Origin: an uncultured Lachnospiraceae bacterium
GTDB taxonomy: Bacteria; Bacillota; Clostridia; Lachnospirales; Lachnospiraceae
Assembly: GCA_902789735.1 (NCBI GenBank)
Contig: CADAOZ010000001.1
Location: forward strand, 142,341 to 206,340
Reading direction: 5' to 3'
Length of the DNA stretch: 64,000 bases
This document shows, one piece after another, positions 8,242 through 17,519 of the stretch. Position 1 is the first letter of the stretch, and the number at the start of each line of letters is the position of its first letter. The notes beneath the pieces are model-generated. The model ran no database searches. It saw only the letters and a program-made list of their open reading frames with translations, and was not told the DNA's origin. The position numbers and the translations under genes were made by a program.

Positions 8242-9606
8242 ATGATCAATATTTCTGAAGTCAGTGAAACAAATATGATGATCGAGAAGGAAAATCTCGA
8301 TGTCAGGACCATCACCATGGGCATCAGCCTGCTGGACTGTATCGATACGGATCTGGCCCGGCTGAAAAAGAATATTTACGAGAAGATTTACGAAAGCGCC
8401 AAAGACCTTGTAAAGACGGGCAATGACATCTCCGGCGAGTATGGCATTCCGATCGTAAACAAAAGAATATCGGTAACGCCCATCTCCCTGGTCGGGGCCA
8501 GCGCCTGCCACTATACCTCTGATTATGTGGAGATCGCCAGGATCCTTGACAAAGCAGCCAGGGACGTGGGCGTCAATTTTCTGGGCGGTTATTCAGCACT
8601 GGTCTCCAAGGGCATGACGCCCTCGGACAAGCTGCTGATCGAGTCGATCCCGGACGCCCTTGCCTGTACGGAGCTGGTATGCTCCTCGGTCAATGTGGGC
8701 TCCACCCGGACCGGTATTGATATGGACGCGGTCCGCCTGATGGGACGGATCGTCCGCAGGACCGCCGAGAAGACGGCCGACCGGGATTCCCTGGGCTGCG
8801 CCAAGCTGGTCGTCTTCTGCAACGCGCCGGATGACAATCCCTTTATGGCAGGCGCCTTCCACGGGGTGACGGAAGCAGACCGGATCCTGAATATCGGCGT
8901 CAGCGGCCCCGGCGTTGTCAAGAAAGCCCTTGAGTCTGTCCATGGCAGCAGTTTTGAAGTCCTTTGTGAGACGGTCAAAAAGACGGCCTTCAAAGTGACC
9001 AGAGTCGGCCAGCTGGTGGCCAGAGAAGCGTCCGAAAGGCTGCATGTGCCTTTTGGCATCATAGATCTTTCCCTGGCTCCTACGCCGGCCATCGGCGACA
9101 GTGTGGCGGATATCCTCTGCGAGATGGGCCTGGAGCATGCCGGTGCCCCCGGCACGACCGCAGCCCTGGCTCTGCTCAATGACCAGGTCAAAAAGGGCGG
9201 CGTAATGGCCTCCTCCTATGTGGGCGGCCTGTCCGGTGCCTTCATTCCCGTCAGTGAGGACCAGGGAATGATCGACGCCGTCACAGCCGGTGCCCTGACC
9301 CTGGAAAAGCTGGAGGCCATGACCTGTGTATGTTCGGTCGGTCTGGACATGATCGCCGTTCCCGGCAGGACTTCGGCGGCCACCATCTCAGGCATCATCG
9401 CCGACGAGATGGCCATCGGTATGATCAACGGCAAAACAACGGCGGTCCGCCTGATTCCCGTCATCGGCAAGGATGTGGGGGATACAGTGGAATTCGGCGG
9501 CCTTCTGGGCCATGCCCCGGTCATGCCGGTCAATCCTTTCTCCTGTGAGGAGTTCATCACCCGGAAAGGACGGATCCCGGCCCCGATCCACAGCTTTAAG
9601 AACTGA
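8242..9606 (+). CDS. PFL-like family protein (UPF0210/DUF711)
   Basis: A 454-residue member of UPF0210 (DUF711), a fold related to pyruvate formate-lyase and ribonucleotide reductase barrels. Recognised by [11 protein letters not shown] near residue 30, the central [17 protein letters not shown] and the late [13 protein letters not shown]. No glycyl-radical motif is evident, so radical chemistry should not be assumed. It is co-transcribed with the ACT protein 47 bases upstream, a conserved pairing in Firmicutes. The biochemical function of the family is not established. A GAGGACA stretch precedes the ATG at suitable spacing. Confidence 0.88.
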   Translation: MINISEVSETNMMIEKENLDVRTITMGISLLDCIDTDLARLKKNIYEKIYESAKDLVKTGNDISGEYGIPIVNKRISVTPISLVGASACHYTSDYVEIARILDKAARDVGVNFLGGYSALVSKGMTPSDKLLIESIPDALACTELVCSSVNVGSTRTGIDMDAVRLMGRIVRRTAEKTADRDSLGCAKLVVFCNAPDDNPFMAGAFHGVTEADRILNIGVSGPGVVKKALESVHGSSFEVLCETVKKTAFKVTRVGQLVAREASERLHVPFGIIDLSLAPTPAIGDSVADILCEMGLEHAGAPGTTAALALLNDQVKKGGVMASSYVGGLSGAFIPVSEDQGMIDAVTAGALTLEKLEAMTCVCSVGLDMIAVPGRTSAATISGIIADEMAIGMINGKTTAVRLIPVIGKDVGDTVEFGGLLGHAPVMPVNPFSCEEFITRKGRIPAPIHSFKN

Positions 9607-9651
9607 TTTGGACGGGATTTGAAAACCAATCTGATATTTTGTTACTTTTTA

Positions 9652-9680
9652 TGGTAAAAGCGGACGAAAAAACCTATAAT
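9652..9680 (+). promoter_or_regulatory. Promoter of the PfkB kinase gene
   Basis: A perfect -10, TATAAT at 9675-9680, lies in an AT-rich stretch; the -35 at 17-bp spacing (TGGTAA, 9652-9657) is weak. The start codon is about 90 bases further on. Confidence 0.5.
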
Positions 9681-9770
9681 GTTAATAACTGAAGGTCTGC
9701 CGCCGGCGCTTGGGTACTATTTGTTTTCGGCCGGCAGCATACAGCAAAAAGAAAGGTGGGTTTACAACAA

Positions 9771-10757
9771 ATGAGCATTGAGAAAACCATTGATGTTACC
9801 GCGCTCGGAGAACTTCTGATCGACTTTACGGATAACGGCCTGAGCGACCAGGGCAATCCTCTTCTGGAGGCAAACCCCGGCGGCGCTCCCTGCAACGTCC
9901 TGGCCATGATCGCCAAGAGCGGCAAGAAGGCGGCTTTCATCGGCAAGGTCGGCAATGACATGTTCGGCCGTATGCTGAAGAAGAGGACGGAGGCCCAGAA
10001 TATTGATATGTCCGGCCTTGAACTGGACAATGAAGTCCATACCACGCTGGCTTTCGTTGAGAAGCTGCCCAACGGCGACAGGGATTTCTCCTTCTATCGT
10101 AAGCCCGGCGCGGATATCAATATCAACTGCGATGAGATCGAAGCGCACCGCGATCTGATCGAAAAGGCGAAGATCTTCCATCTGGGCACCCTGTCCATGA
10201 CAGATGAACCCGCTGATTCCGCGACCCAGCTGGCCCTGAAGATCGCCAAAGAGGCAGGCTGCCTGATTTCCTTCGACCCCAACCTGCGTCCTCCGCTCTG
10301 GAGCTCCGAGGAAAAGGCAAAGGAAAAGATCCGTTATGGCCTGGAGAGATGCGACATCCTCAAGATCTCCGATAACGAGATCGAGTTCATGACCGGCGAG
10401 ACCGATCTGGACAAGGGCATCAAAATGATCATCGACGAGTATAAGATCCCGCTGGTATTCGCTACATTCGGACCGGACGGCAGCAAAGCCTATTTTAACG
10501 GCATCGAGGCATATGAGGAAGGCTTCTCCAACCCCAAGACCATCGAGACCACCGGTGCCGGCGATACCTTCTGCGCCAGCGCCCTGATCAAAGTCCTGGA
10601 CAACGGCGGCATCGAAAGCTTCACGGAGGAATATCTGCATGAGCTGCTGACCTTCGCCAATGCCGGCGCGTCCCTGGTCACCACCAGAAGAGGCGCCCTG
10701 GGCGTCATGCCGACCCTGGAGGAAGTGGCGGAATACAGAAAGAGCTACAACCGCTGA
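9771..10757 (+). CDS. PfkB-family carbohydrate kinase, probable fructokinase
   Basis: A 328-residue ribokinase-fold sugar kinase. It has the N-terminal signature ALGELLIDFTD, the PfkB glycine motif NPGGAPCNV, FDPNLRPPLW in the middle and the catalytic TGAGDTF near the end, with Asp265 as base. The length and these phrases match bacterial fructokinases (ScrK type), which make fructose 6-phosphate from free fructose. No sucrose hydrolase or PTS gene lies nearby, so the substrate is inferred. Codon use is more uniform (ATC, AAG, GGC) than in neighbouring genes, as expected for strong expression. The ATG at 9771 is about 11 bases after AAGGTGG; a GTG inside that site at 9756 is less likely. Confidence 0.85.
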   Translation: MSIEKTIDVTALGELLIDFTDNGLSDQGNPLLEANPGGAPCNVLAMIAKSGKKAAFIGKVGNDMFGRMLKKRTEAQNIDMSGLELDNEVHTTLAFVEKLPNGDRDFSFYRKPGADININCDEIEAHRDLIEKAKIFHLGTLSMTDEPADSATQLALKIAKEAGCLISFDPNLRPPLWSSEEKAKEKIRYGLERCDILKISDNEIEFMTGETDLDKGIKMIIDEYKIPLVFATFGPDGSKAYFNGIEAYEEGFSNPKTIETTGAGDTFCASALIKVLDNGGIESFTEEYLHELLTFANAGASLVTTRRGALGVMPTLEEVAEYRKSYNR

Positions 10758-10851
10758 CCGGAGGCCGCGCCGGAGAGGATTTCCGTTACAGTCCTGTCCG
10801 CTGTCGTACCGGCTGCGCGCGGCGTATGATTCCGAAAACAGTGAATGAGCA

Positions 10852-10883
10852 AAAAACCCCGGAGCGTCTGTTCCGGGGTTTTT
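10852..10883. terminator. Terminator after the PfkB kinase gene
   Basis: A 12-bp perfect stem (10852-10863 with 10872-10883) has an 8-base loop. The stem begins with A5 and ends with T5, so it can act in both directions. It lies 95 bases after the kinase stop codon. Confidence 0.85.
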
Positions 10884-10895
10884 GCAGGGGAGAAA

Positions 10896-10955
10896 TGAAC
10901 CGGGCGTCAGACTTCCCGGTTCAAAAATGGACCGGGCGTCAGACTTCCCGGTTCA
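10896..10955. repeat. Two tandem copies of a 28-bp hairpin repeat
   Basis: Copy 1 is at 10896-10923 and copy 2 at 10928-10955, separated by four A. Each copy has arms TGAACCGGG / CCCGGTTCA around the loop CGTCAGACTT; copy 2 has one A-to-G change that becomes a G-T pair. A third copy on the other strand lies at 42255-42281. They sit between the kinase terminator and the tRNA-Gly terminator, outside any gene. Confidence 0.85.
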
Positions 10956-10956
10956 C

Positions 10957-11000
10957 AAAAAAAGTGCTGCAAATGGCGGTCTTAAGCCATTCACAGCACT
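10957..11000 (-). terminator. Terminator of tRNA-Gly
   Basis: AGTGCTG at 10963-10969 pairs with CAGCACT at 10994-11000, and AATGGC pairs with GCCATT inside, with one mismatch. On the minus strand the hairpin is followed by seven T (complement of 10957-10963). It begins seven bases after the tRNA end. Confidence 0.8.
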
Positions 11001-11006
11001 TGATCG

Positions 11007-11077
11007 AGCAGGTAGCGGGAATCGAACCCGTCTCTCCAGCTTGGGAAGCTGGCATACTACCGATGTACTATACCTGC
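11007..11077 (-). tRNA. tRNA-Gly (CCC)
   Basis: A 71-base cloverleaf on the minus strand. The acceptor arms are GCAGGTA and TACCTGC, the T-arm is CGGG-TTCGATT-CCCG, and the anticodon loop TTCCCAA sits between CCAGC and GCTGG, giving anticodon CCC. CCA is not encoded. Followed by its own terminator. Confidence 0.93.
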
Positions 11078-11192
11078 ATCTGCAGGGCTTATTATAGTAG
11101 ATTCCGAAAAAGATTGCAAGATTTTGTTGCGGAGGAAAAAAGGCCCAAAAAAGGGACTCAGTTATGAAAATTCTATAAAGTACGTTTATGAC

Positions 11193-11221
11193 TGGATTTT
11201 TTTCATAAATCTTTCTATAAT
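11193..11221 (+). promoter_or_regulatory. Promoter of the first LTA-synthase-like gene
   Basis: TATAAT at 11216-11221 is a perfect -10 in an AT-rich stretch; at 17-bp spacing the -35 candidate TGGATT (11193-11198) is poor. The TTG start codon is about 70 bases downstream. Confidence 0.5.
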
Positions 11222-11289
11222 GCATATGATTCGCACATGACTGTGCGATCGGAGGATGAAAAAGATCAATTTGAAAAGGAAACCTACAA

Positions 11290-13728
11290 TTGAAAAATTC
11301 TGAAGCAAGCAGAGAAACACAAAAGACCGCTTCAGCAGAACAAAAAGAGAAGAAGAGCCGGCCTGCGGCCAAAGCCCGCAGGAAGAAAAAGACCCCCCGT
11401 ATACTTATTTGGATCGGAATGCTGTTTTCGATCCTTCTTGTTGTGTCCGGAGTTCTGCTCGTAGCCCTGGCCAGGTGGGTCTTTGCCACCTGGAACGGTC
11501 TGAAGATGGACGAAGTTATCTATCACATAAACGCGCCCATAGAAGGAACCGGCGGTGATATGATCGCCTCCGGTATTGTCAACTGCGTCATACCTGCGGG
11601 ACTGGCCGGTCTTTTCTATACCGCCGCCCTCCTGATGTACAGAAAGCGCAGACGGGTCCGGAAATACCTGGTCCGGCTGGGCGCGGTCTGCGGCGCCCTG
11701 ATGATTGTCCTGACCATGATCTTTTCATGGAACCGGCTGGACATGGGAACTTATATTTCCAATGAACTCAACGCTTCCTCCTTTATTGAGGACCACTACG
11801 CGGATCCCGCCAAAGTAAGCATTACCTTCCCGGAAAAGAAAAGGAACGTGATCTATATTTATCTGGAGTCCATGGAAATGACCTATTCCGACGCCATGAA
11901 CGGAGGCGCCTTTAACCGGAATGTGATTCCGGAACTGACCGCCCTGGGCGAGGCCAATGAGGACTTTTCAGGCTCTGATCCCCTTTTGAACGGGGCGGAT
12001 GTCCTGCCCGGATCCACTTATACCATGGCAGCCATGTTCACCCAGACGACAGGACTGCCCCTGAAGGTGGACCTGTCGGATACTTTTACAGACGCCAGAG
12101 GATCCTTTAACAAAATGAATACACAGGATTCCTTCTTTTCCGGCGTGACGTCCCTGGGGGATATCCTGAAAAAGGAAGGCTATAACCAGGTCTTCATGCT
12201 GGGTTCCAACGCCACCTTCGGCGGCAGACGGCTGTATTTTAGCCAGCACGGGGACTACGAGATCGATGATTATGAATGGGCCATTGAACAGGGACTGATC
12301 CCGGAGAATTATTATGTGTTCTGGGGATATGAGGATGCAAAGCTGTTCTCCTATGCCAAAGACAGGCTGGTGGATCTGGCCGCCCAGGACAAGCCTTTCA
12401 ATTTTACCATGCTGACGGTCGATACCCATTTTGAAGACGGCTATTACTGCGATCTGTGCACGGACAGCTTCCGGGGCAACCAGTACGCCAATGTCATGGC
12501 CTGTTCCAGCAGACAGGTGGCGGATTTCGTCAACTGGGTCAAGGAACAGGATTTCTATGAGGATACCACCATCATTATTGCGGGGGACCACCTGACCATG
12601 GATACGGACTTCTGTCAGAATGTCGGTGAGAACTACGACAGAAGGACCTTTAATGTATGGATCAACCCGGCCGCGGAACCGGCGGATCCGGACCGCAAAC
12701 GCAGCTACAGCACCCTGGACTGCTTCCCGACGACCCTGGCTGCCATGGGATGTCAGATCGAGGGTGACCGTCTGGGACTGGGAACAAACCTCTTTTCAGC
12801 GGAAGACACCCTGATGGAGCAGTACGGCTATGAGGAACTGTCGGATGAGATGAGCCGGAAATCGGAGTTCATGGACAAACTGGCGGATCTGGACCTTTAC
12901 AGTGAGGAACTGGCGGATGCCCAGGGTCTGTCGCCTTCCGCATCTCTGGCCATCGCGGAGATCGATGATGAGGCTGAGTCCTGCGCGGTCGCCGTCAACA
13001 ATATTGACAATGTGTTTGAGAAGATCAAAAGCGTGGAGATCGACGCCTGGGACTTCCAGCATCCCGACAGGATCACAACGACAGAACTCCATGAAGCGGA
13101 AGAAGGCGTTTACAGAGGCTCCATTGATCTGAAAGACCTGAACTTCAAGAACGCCGAGCTGCGGGTGTATATCGTCGGCAAGTCCGGTATCCGCTATGAA
13201 GCGGCGGAGATGACCGGCGACCTGACGCTGAAGACCAACAATATTTATAAATATCTGTACAAGCTGTCCCAGAACCGTCAGTATACAATATTTGTCACCA
13301 TCCGGGATGACGGTACCAGGATGCTGGATGAGAATATCATGACGGGGCTTCATAATCTGGGCCTGAGCCGGAACCTGGAGGGCCATTACAGATGGAGCTA
13401 CTACGGCATCATTACCCCGCAGGAGATCATTGAGGATCTGAGTATGGAGGAGATCGGTGACAGCGGCACAATGTCGGACGGGGTCTCCTACAGTATCCTT
13501 TCCCAGGGCGGTCTGTCCGGCGCGGGCGGCGGAGCCGGCAGATATCTGACCTGTTCCGTCAAGATCGACGGCGTAGAGTATGCGGTCCAGCGGATCGGCC
13601 TGAACTTTGTCGTTTATGATACGGATGCCCACAGAGTCGTGGATTCCGTAGAATTTAATACCTATGATGGTCTGGGCGCCCTCCGGATCGATATTTCCAA
13701 CGAGGCCATGGGCATTGAAGAGGAATAA
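11290..13728 (+). CDS. LTA-synthase-family phosphoglycerol transferase with C-terminal extension
   Basis: An 812-residue membrane protein of the alkaline-phosphatase superfamily, MdoB/LtaS branch, which moves phosphoglycerol from phosphatidylglycerol to surface polymers. A basic cytosolic head (1-37) is followed by about three membrane helices up to residue 146 and then the extracellular sulfatase domain. Likely metal and catalytic residues are Glu193 (YIYLES), the nucleophile Thr243 (GSTYTMAAMF) and Asp433-His434 (AGDH). About 260 residues beyond the domain match nothing I know; they may be a beta-rich surface module. Translation seems to start at a TTG with AAAGGA nine bases upstream. The gene stands alone after its promoter. 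A second family member is at 40.4 kb. Confidence 0.85.
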   Translation: MKNSEASRETQKTASAEQKEKKSRPAAKARRKKKTPRILIWIGMLFSILLVVSGVLLVALARWVFATWNGLKMDEVIYHINAPIEGTGGDMIASGIVNCVIPAGLAGLFYTAALLMYRKRRRVRKYLVRLGAVCGALMIVLTMIFSWNRLDMGTYISNELNASSFIEDHYADPAKVSITFPEKKRNVIYIYLESMEMTYSDAMNGGAFNRNVIPELTALGEANEDFSGSDPLLNGADVLPGSTYTMAAMFTQTTGLPLKVDLSDTFTDARGSFNKMNTQDSFFSGVTSLGDILKKEGYNQVFMLGSNATFGGRRLYFSQHGDYEIDDYEWAIEQGLIPENYYVFWGYEDAKLFSYAKDRLVDLAAQDKPFNFTMLTVDTHFEDGYYCDLCTDSFRGNQYANVMACSSRQVADFVNWVKEQDFYEDTTIIIAGDHLTMDTDFCQNVGENYDRRTFNVWINPAAEPADPDRKRSYSTLDCFPTTLAAMGCQIEGDRLGLGTNLFSAEDTLMEQYGYEELSDEMSRKSEFMDKLADLDLYSEELADAQGLSPSASLAIAEIDDEAESCAVAVNNIDNVFEKIKSVEIDAWDFQHPDRITTTELHEAEEGVYRGSIDLKDLNFKNAELRVYIVGKSGIRYEAAEMTGDLTLKTNNIYKYLYKLSQNRQYTIFVTIRDDGTRMLDENIMTGLHNLGLSRNLEGHYRWSYYGIITPQEIIEDLSMEEIGDSGTMSDGVSYSILSQGGLSGAGGGAGRYLTCSVKIDGVEYAVQRIGLNFVVYDTDAHRVVDSVEFNTYDGLGALRIDISNEAMGIEEE

Positions 13729-13796
13729 GAGGCCGGCAGCCATGCTGCGGGCATACCGCTGCGCAGAGATTCCTCAGTGAAAGGGAAAGAAACGTC

Positions 13797-14816
13797 ATGA
13801 CAGATATTTACGGTACACTGGGGCCTTCCTGCGCCAGTGTGGAGACACTGACGCAGATGTTCGGGGCCGGCATGACCGGTATCCGCATTAATTTATCCCA
13901 CGCAGGCCTGCGGGCCAGCGGCGACAGAATCTCCATGATCCACGAGGCGGCCCGACGGGCCTGCGTCCGCCCTAAAATCCTGATGGACATGCAGGGACCG
14001 GAACTGCGGATCGGAGTTATGGCGCAGCCGGTCGAAATGACCGAAGGAGAAAGGGTGACTTTCGGGAAAGAAGGGACCGGGCTGATCCCGCTGCCTTCCA
14101 TCGTACTGGAGGCCCTGACGCCCGGCCGGGAAGTCCTGCTGGATGACGGCCGGATCCTTGCGGTCATCGTGTCAGGGGACGGCAGCAGGGCGGAAGCGGA
14201 GGTCCTGCGCGGCGGACTGCTGCAGAGCCGCAAGAGCATCGCTGTCCACGGGGCCGGTATCTGTCCCCCTACCATGACAGAGGCGGATCTTAGTAATATA
14301 CGGGACGCGGCGGAATTCGGTATCACAGGGATCATGCAGCCTTTTGTCAGGAGCCGGCAGGATCTGATTGAAGTACGGCAGGCGCTGCAGGAGAACGGGG
14401 CGGCCTGCCTGGAGCTGGTCGCCAAGATCGAGAACCGGCAGGGCCTGGGCCGGCTGCCTGAGCTTCTGAAAGAGGCGGATTCGGTCTGCATCGCCAGAGG
14501 CGACCTGGGTAATGATATGGATCTGTGGAAACTGCCTGCCGCCCAGAAGGAAATCAGCCGCCAGTGCCTGGAGGCCGGAATTCCTTTCATGGTGGCGACC
14601 CAGATGCTCTTTACCATGACCAGCAGCGCGGTACCGACCAGGGCCGAGGTGTCGGATATCTTCAATACCGTGGCCGACGGCGCTTCCGGCGTCATGGTCA
14701 CCGGGGAAACCGCGGTGGGTTCCTATCCGGTGGATGTCATCCGCTACCTTGCCAATACGGCGGCGGCCGGGGAGGCCTTCCGGGAAGGCGGCTTTGATGC
14801 CATGGGCCTGCTGTAA
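13797..14816 (+). CDS. Short pyruvate-kinase-like protein
   Basis: A 339-residue protein built from the pyruvate kinase barrel only; normal enzymes have about 470 residues or more. Family phrases are clear: TLGPSC, GIRINLSHA, MDMQGPELRIG, LLDDGRI, the catalytic lysine in AKIENRQGL, ARGDLG, VATQML, PTRAEVSDI and the late MVTGETAVGSYPVDVI. The C-terminal allosteric domain is absent, and the N-terminal cap is minimal. The NFSHG-type motif is altered to NLSHA. The B-domain is present but short. It may be an active unregulated isozyme or a paralogue with another substrate; sequence alone cannot tell. The ATG follows GAAAGGGAAAG. Downstream is nrdR. Confidence 0.8.
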   Translation: MTDIYGTLGPSCASVETLTQMFGAGMTGIRINLSHAGLRASGDRISMIHEAARRACVRPKILMDMQGPELRIGVMAQPVEMTEGERVTFGKEGTGLIPLPSIVLEALTPGREVLLDDGRILAVIVSGDGSRAEAEVLRGGLLQSRKSIAVHGAGICPPTMTEADLSNIRDAAEFGITGIMQPFVRSRQDLIEVRQALQENGAACLELVAKIENRQGLGRLPELLKEADSVCIARGDLGNDMDLWKLPAAQKEISRQCLEAGIPFMVATQMLFTMTSSAVPTRAEVSDIFNTVADGASGVMVTGETAVGSYPVDVIRYLANTAAAGEAFREGGFDAMGLL

Positions 14817-15027
14817 CGGGCGCCTGCCCTGAAAAAAAGCTTTTCCCGGCCTGCCGGTTCGGATACTATGATAATCAGAGGCCGGCTGCGCATGCAGACT
14901 GTCCGGATACGCAGCGGACAGGCGTATGGAACGGTACGGATGCATAGGGCCGTGAAATAAAACGGTACAGAATGAGAATGATCCGGCAAGCAGACTGATC
15001 TGCGGACGGGAAGAAGAGGAGGCAGAC

Positions 15028-15477
15028 ATGAGGTGTCCCTATTGCGGCGGTGAAAATACCAGAGTGATTGATTCACGGCCGGTCGAAGAAGATAATTCCA
15101 TCCGGAGGCGCAGGGTCTGCGACGGCTGCAGCAGGCGCTTTACCACCTATGAAAAGATTGAGACCATTCCCATGGTCGTCATCAAAAAAGACAATAACCG
15201 GGAGACCTATGACCGCAGTAAGATCGAGAGCGGCATTCTGCGGGCCTGCCACAAACGTCCGGTCAGCATGAACCAGATCCGCAGGACCGTGGATGAGATC
15301 GAAGCGGAGATCTATGAACGGACCGAAAAAGAGATCCCCAGCAAGGATATCGGGGAAATGGTCATGCGCAAAGTCCATGACCTGGATCCGGTCGCCTATG
15401 TGCGCTTTGCGTCCGTCTACCGGGAGTTCAAGGACGTGGAGACCTTTATGGAGGAACTGCGCAAAGTCCTGAGCTGA
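15028..15477 (+). CDS. nrdR: Transcriptional repressor NrdR
   Basis: A 149-residue repressor of ribonucleotide reductase genes. The N-terminal zinc ribbon has Cys3-Cys6 (CPYC) and Cys31-Cys34 (CDGC) and carries the basic DNA-contact stretch SIRRRRVC. The ATP-cone domain follows (about 49-139), beginning VVIKKDNNRETYDRSK; it senses ATP against dATP. Length is standard. GAAGAGGAGGCAGAC lies before the ATG, a strong ribosome site. No nrd gene is in the window, so its targets are elsewhere. The 211 bases upstream hold a possible -10 (TATGAT at 14867) without a convincing -35. Confidence 0.96.
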   Translation: MRCPYCGGENTRVIDSRPVEEDNSIRRRRVCDGCSRRFTTYEKIETIPMVVIKKDNNRETYDRSKIESGILRACHKRPVSMNQIRRTVDEIEAEIYERTEKEIPSKDIGEMVMRKVHDLDPVAYVRFASVYREFKDVETFMEELRKVLS

Positions 15478-15542
15478 CGGGGCAGACCCTGCTGACCGGA
15501 GCGGGCCCTTCTGCGGCCTTTCGTGCAATTCACTGAAAAGGG

Positions 15543-15571
15543 TTGAAAAATACGGTCAGGCATTGTAAAAT
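15543..15571 (+). promoter_or_regulatory. Promoter of efp
   Basis: TTGAAA (15543-15548), 17-bp spacer, TAAAAT (15566-15571), with TG directly before the -10. The start codon is about 40 bases downstream. Confidence 0.75.
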
Positions 15572-15612
15572 TATTAAGTATTTTACGCGATATTATCAGG
15601 AGGTATTATGAT

Positions 15613-16170
15613 ATGATTTCAGCCAGTGATTTCAGAAATGGCATTACAATCGAAAAGGATGGTTCTGTTCTGGAGATCGTTGAATTCCAGCATGTTAAGC
15701 CCGGCAAAGGCGCGGCGTTTGTAAGAACCAAACTTAAAGATATCATCAATGGCGGCGTTACAGAGACCACTTTCCGTCCCACCGAGAAATTCCCGCAGGC
15801 CAGGATCGACAGGAAAGAATACTGCTATCTGTACGCGGATGGCGACCTGTATACCTTCATGGATAATGAGACCTATGACCAGATCACGCTGGGCAAGGAC
15901 ATTATCGGTGACGGCATGAAGTTCGTCAAAGAGAACGATATCGTTAAGATCCAGTCCTATAACAACAATCCTTTCGCTATTGAGCCTCCTATGTTCGTAG
16001 AACTCGAGGTCACAGAGACCGAGCCCGGCTTCAAGGGCAACACAGCGACCGGCGCGACCAAACCTGCTATTGTTGAGACAGGCGCACAGGTCAATGTTCC
16101 TCTGTTTGTCAATATCGGCGACAAGATCAAGATCGATACCAGATCAGGCGAATATCTCTCCAGAGTATAA
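15613..16170 (+). CDS. efp: Elongation factor P
   Basis: A 185-residue EF-P that relieves ribosome stalling at polyproline. It has the three beta-barrel domains: the KOW-like N-domain with Lys32 at the tip of the [10 protein letters not shown] loop, the OB domain with the conserved [10 protein letters not shown] (about 131-140), and the C-terminal [18 protein letters not shown]. Lys32 is the usual modification site; no EpmA/EpmB genes are in the window. AGGAGG sits nine bases before the ATG. Expression is from its own promoter and stops at a hairpin terminator just downstream. Confidence 0.97.
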   Translation: MISASDFRNGITIEKDGSVLEIVEFQHVKPGKGAAFVRTKLKDIINGGVTETTFRPTEKFPQARIDRKEYCYLYADGDLYTFMDNETYDQITLGKDIIGDGMKFVKENDIVKIQSYNNNPFAIEPPMFVELEVTETEPGFKGNTATGATKPAIVETGAQVNVPLFVNIGDKIKIDTRSGEYLSRV

Positions 16171-16208
16171 GCCGGGACGGATACAGACCGGTAATTTCTG
16201 AATGAAAG

Positions 16209-16244
16209 AAAGACAATGGGTTTTGCGGCTCATTGTCTTTTTTT
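16209..16244 (+). terminator. Terminator of efp
   Basis: A 10-bp perfect stem, AAAGACAATG (16209-16218) with CATTGTCTTT (16231-16240), is followed by four more T. It lies 39 bases after the efp stop and before the DUF5688 gene. Confidence 0.9.
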
Positions 16245-16277
16245 ATTTGGATTTTTATTTGGAGGAATTACATTTTG

Positions 16278-17189
16278 ATGAAACAAGAAAATGATCAGTT
16301 ATCCAGAGAAGCCTTCTATGGAAGCCTGCGGGAGGAGCTCCTGGTCCGGTGTCCTGTCGGGATGGAGATCTCTTTCCAGACGATCACCAAGAATAACGAT
16401 ATCCGCCTGCACGGCTGCCTGCTGCGCAGGAATGAGAGCCATATAGCCCCCACCCTCTATATGGAGAATTTCTATGACCTGTATAAGGACGGCATGTCTG
16501 TCGGGGAGACGGCCGATGCCATGCTGAAGATCTGTGTCAACAGTCTCGACGATGTCCGGGAATTTGAATTTGCTCCGGAAGACTGGGAAAGCGTCCGTAA
16601 AATGATCGGCATGAAGGTCCTGGGCTATGAAAGAAACCCGGAACTGCTGCAGCGGGTGCCTTATATCCGCTATGAGGATCTGGCGGTCGTATTTATATTT
16701 GTCCTGAAAGAAGCCGGTATTACCGGCGGCGTCGCGGTCATCACCAGCGAGCTGAGCGGGCTCTGGGGCATTTCGGCAGAGGAGCTCTTTGCGCAGGCCC
16801 GGCAGTCGGCCCCTGTCCTTCTGGAACCGGTGGTCAGCAACATACGCAATATGATCGGGGACTGTCCGGAAGAGGTGGAGGAGATCATTGATGATCCGGA
16901 AAACGCCGTGGATATGTATATCCTGACCAACAAAAGCCAGACATACGGAGCTTCGGCTCTTTTTTATCCCGGGCTTCTGGAAAAGATCACCGATTACCTG
17001 GGCGGCGGATTTTATATCCTGCCCAGTTCGGTCCATGAAGTCATCCTGATCCCGGAAGCGGCCGGGGAGCCTGACGCCCTGCGCAGGATGGTGCAGGAGG
17101 TCAACCGCTGCGAAGTGCCCGAGGATATGATCCTCAGCGATAATGTATATTATTATGATCCGGAGGAAAAGCAGTTCAGGATCGTCTGA
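16278..17189 (+). CDS. DUF5688 family protein
   Basis: A 303-residue soluble protein recognised as DUF5688 by its layout and by phrases such as TLYMENFYDLYKDG (about 54-67), VPYIRYEDLAVVF and ALFYPGLLEKI, and the late FYILPSSVHEVILIPE. The family is common in Lachnospiraceae, often in several copies, and has no known function. Length and the lack of signal or membrane segments suggest a cytosolic protein. GGAGG lies 12 bases before the ATG at 16278; a TTG directly before it gives better spacing and may be used instead. It follows the efp terminator, so its own promoter or read-through is needed. Confidence 0.8.
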   Translation: MKQENDQLSREAFYGSLREELLVRCPVGMEISFQTITKNNDIRLHGCLLRRNESHIAPTLYMENFYDLYKDGMSVGETADAMLKICVNSLDDVREFEFAPEDWESVRKMIGMKVLGYERNPELLQRVPYIRYEDLAVVFIFVLKEAGITGGVAVITSELSGLWGISAEELFAQARQSAPVLLEPVVSNIRNMIGDCPEEVEEIIDDPENAVDMYILTNKSQTYGASALFYPGLLEKITDYLGGGFYILPSSVHEVILIPEAAGEPDALRRMVQEVNRCEVPEDMILSDNVYYYDPEEKQFRIV

Positions 17190-17202
17190 AACTGTCAGGC
17201 CG

Positions 17203-17234
17203 GCCCTGCCTGTCGGAAAGCCGTCAGGCAGGGC
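17203..17234 (+). terminator. Terminator-like hairpin after the DUF5688 gene
   Basis: GCCCTGCCTG (17203-17212) pairs perfectly with CAGGCAGGGC (17225-17234) over a 12-base loop. No T run follows, so it is either a weak terminator or a transcript-end stabiliser. Confidence 0.5.
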
Positions 17235-17253
17235 TCTGTCCAAAATTCCATAC

Positions 17254-17282
17254 TGGACAAGCAGGAGCTCTTGTGGTAATAT
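17254..17282 (+). promoter_or_regulatory. Promoter of tRNA-Arg
   Basis: TGGACA (17254-17259), a 17-bp spacer and TAATAT (17277-17282) with TGG just before the -10. The mature tRNA starts 29 bases after the -10. Confidence 0.75.
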
Positions 17283-17310
17283 ATTTTTGCTGTTCAGAGA
17301 CAGCAGATAA

Positions 17311-17382
17311 GCACCCGTAGTCTAATGGATAGAACGAAGGCCTCCGACGCCTTTAATGCAGGTTCGATTCCTGTCGGGTGTA
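17311..17382 (+). tRNA. tRNA-Arg (CCG)
   Basis: A 72-base cloverleaf: acceptor GCACCCG with CGGGTGT (a G-U end pair), T-arm GCAGG-TTCGATT-CCTGT, and anticodon loop CTCCGAC between AAGGC and GCCTT, giving CCG. CCA is not encoded. The oxidoreductase gene follows 137 bases later. Confidence 0.93.
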
Positions 17383-17519
17383 CTACGCAGGCAGTGCTTA
17401 CAGAGCACTGCCTTATTTGTTTATATGCACGGACATTTCCAGTGCTGTGTTCAAAAAAGAGCCGATCCGCCGGTCTGCGCCCGGAGGACGGCGGGATTCC
17501 AGGACCGGAGGATATGATC

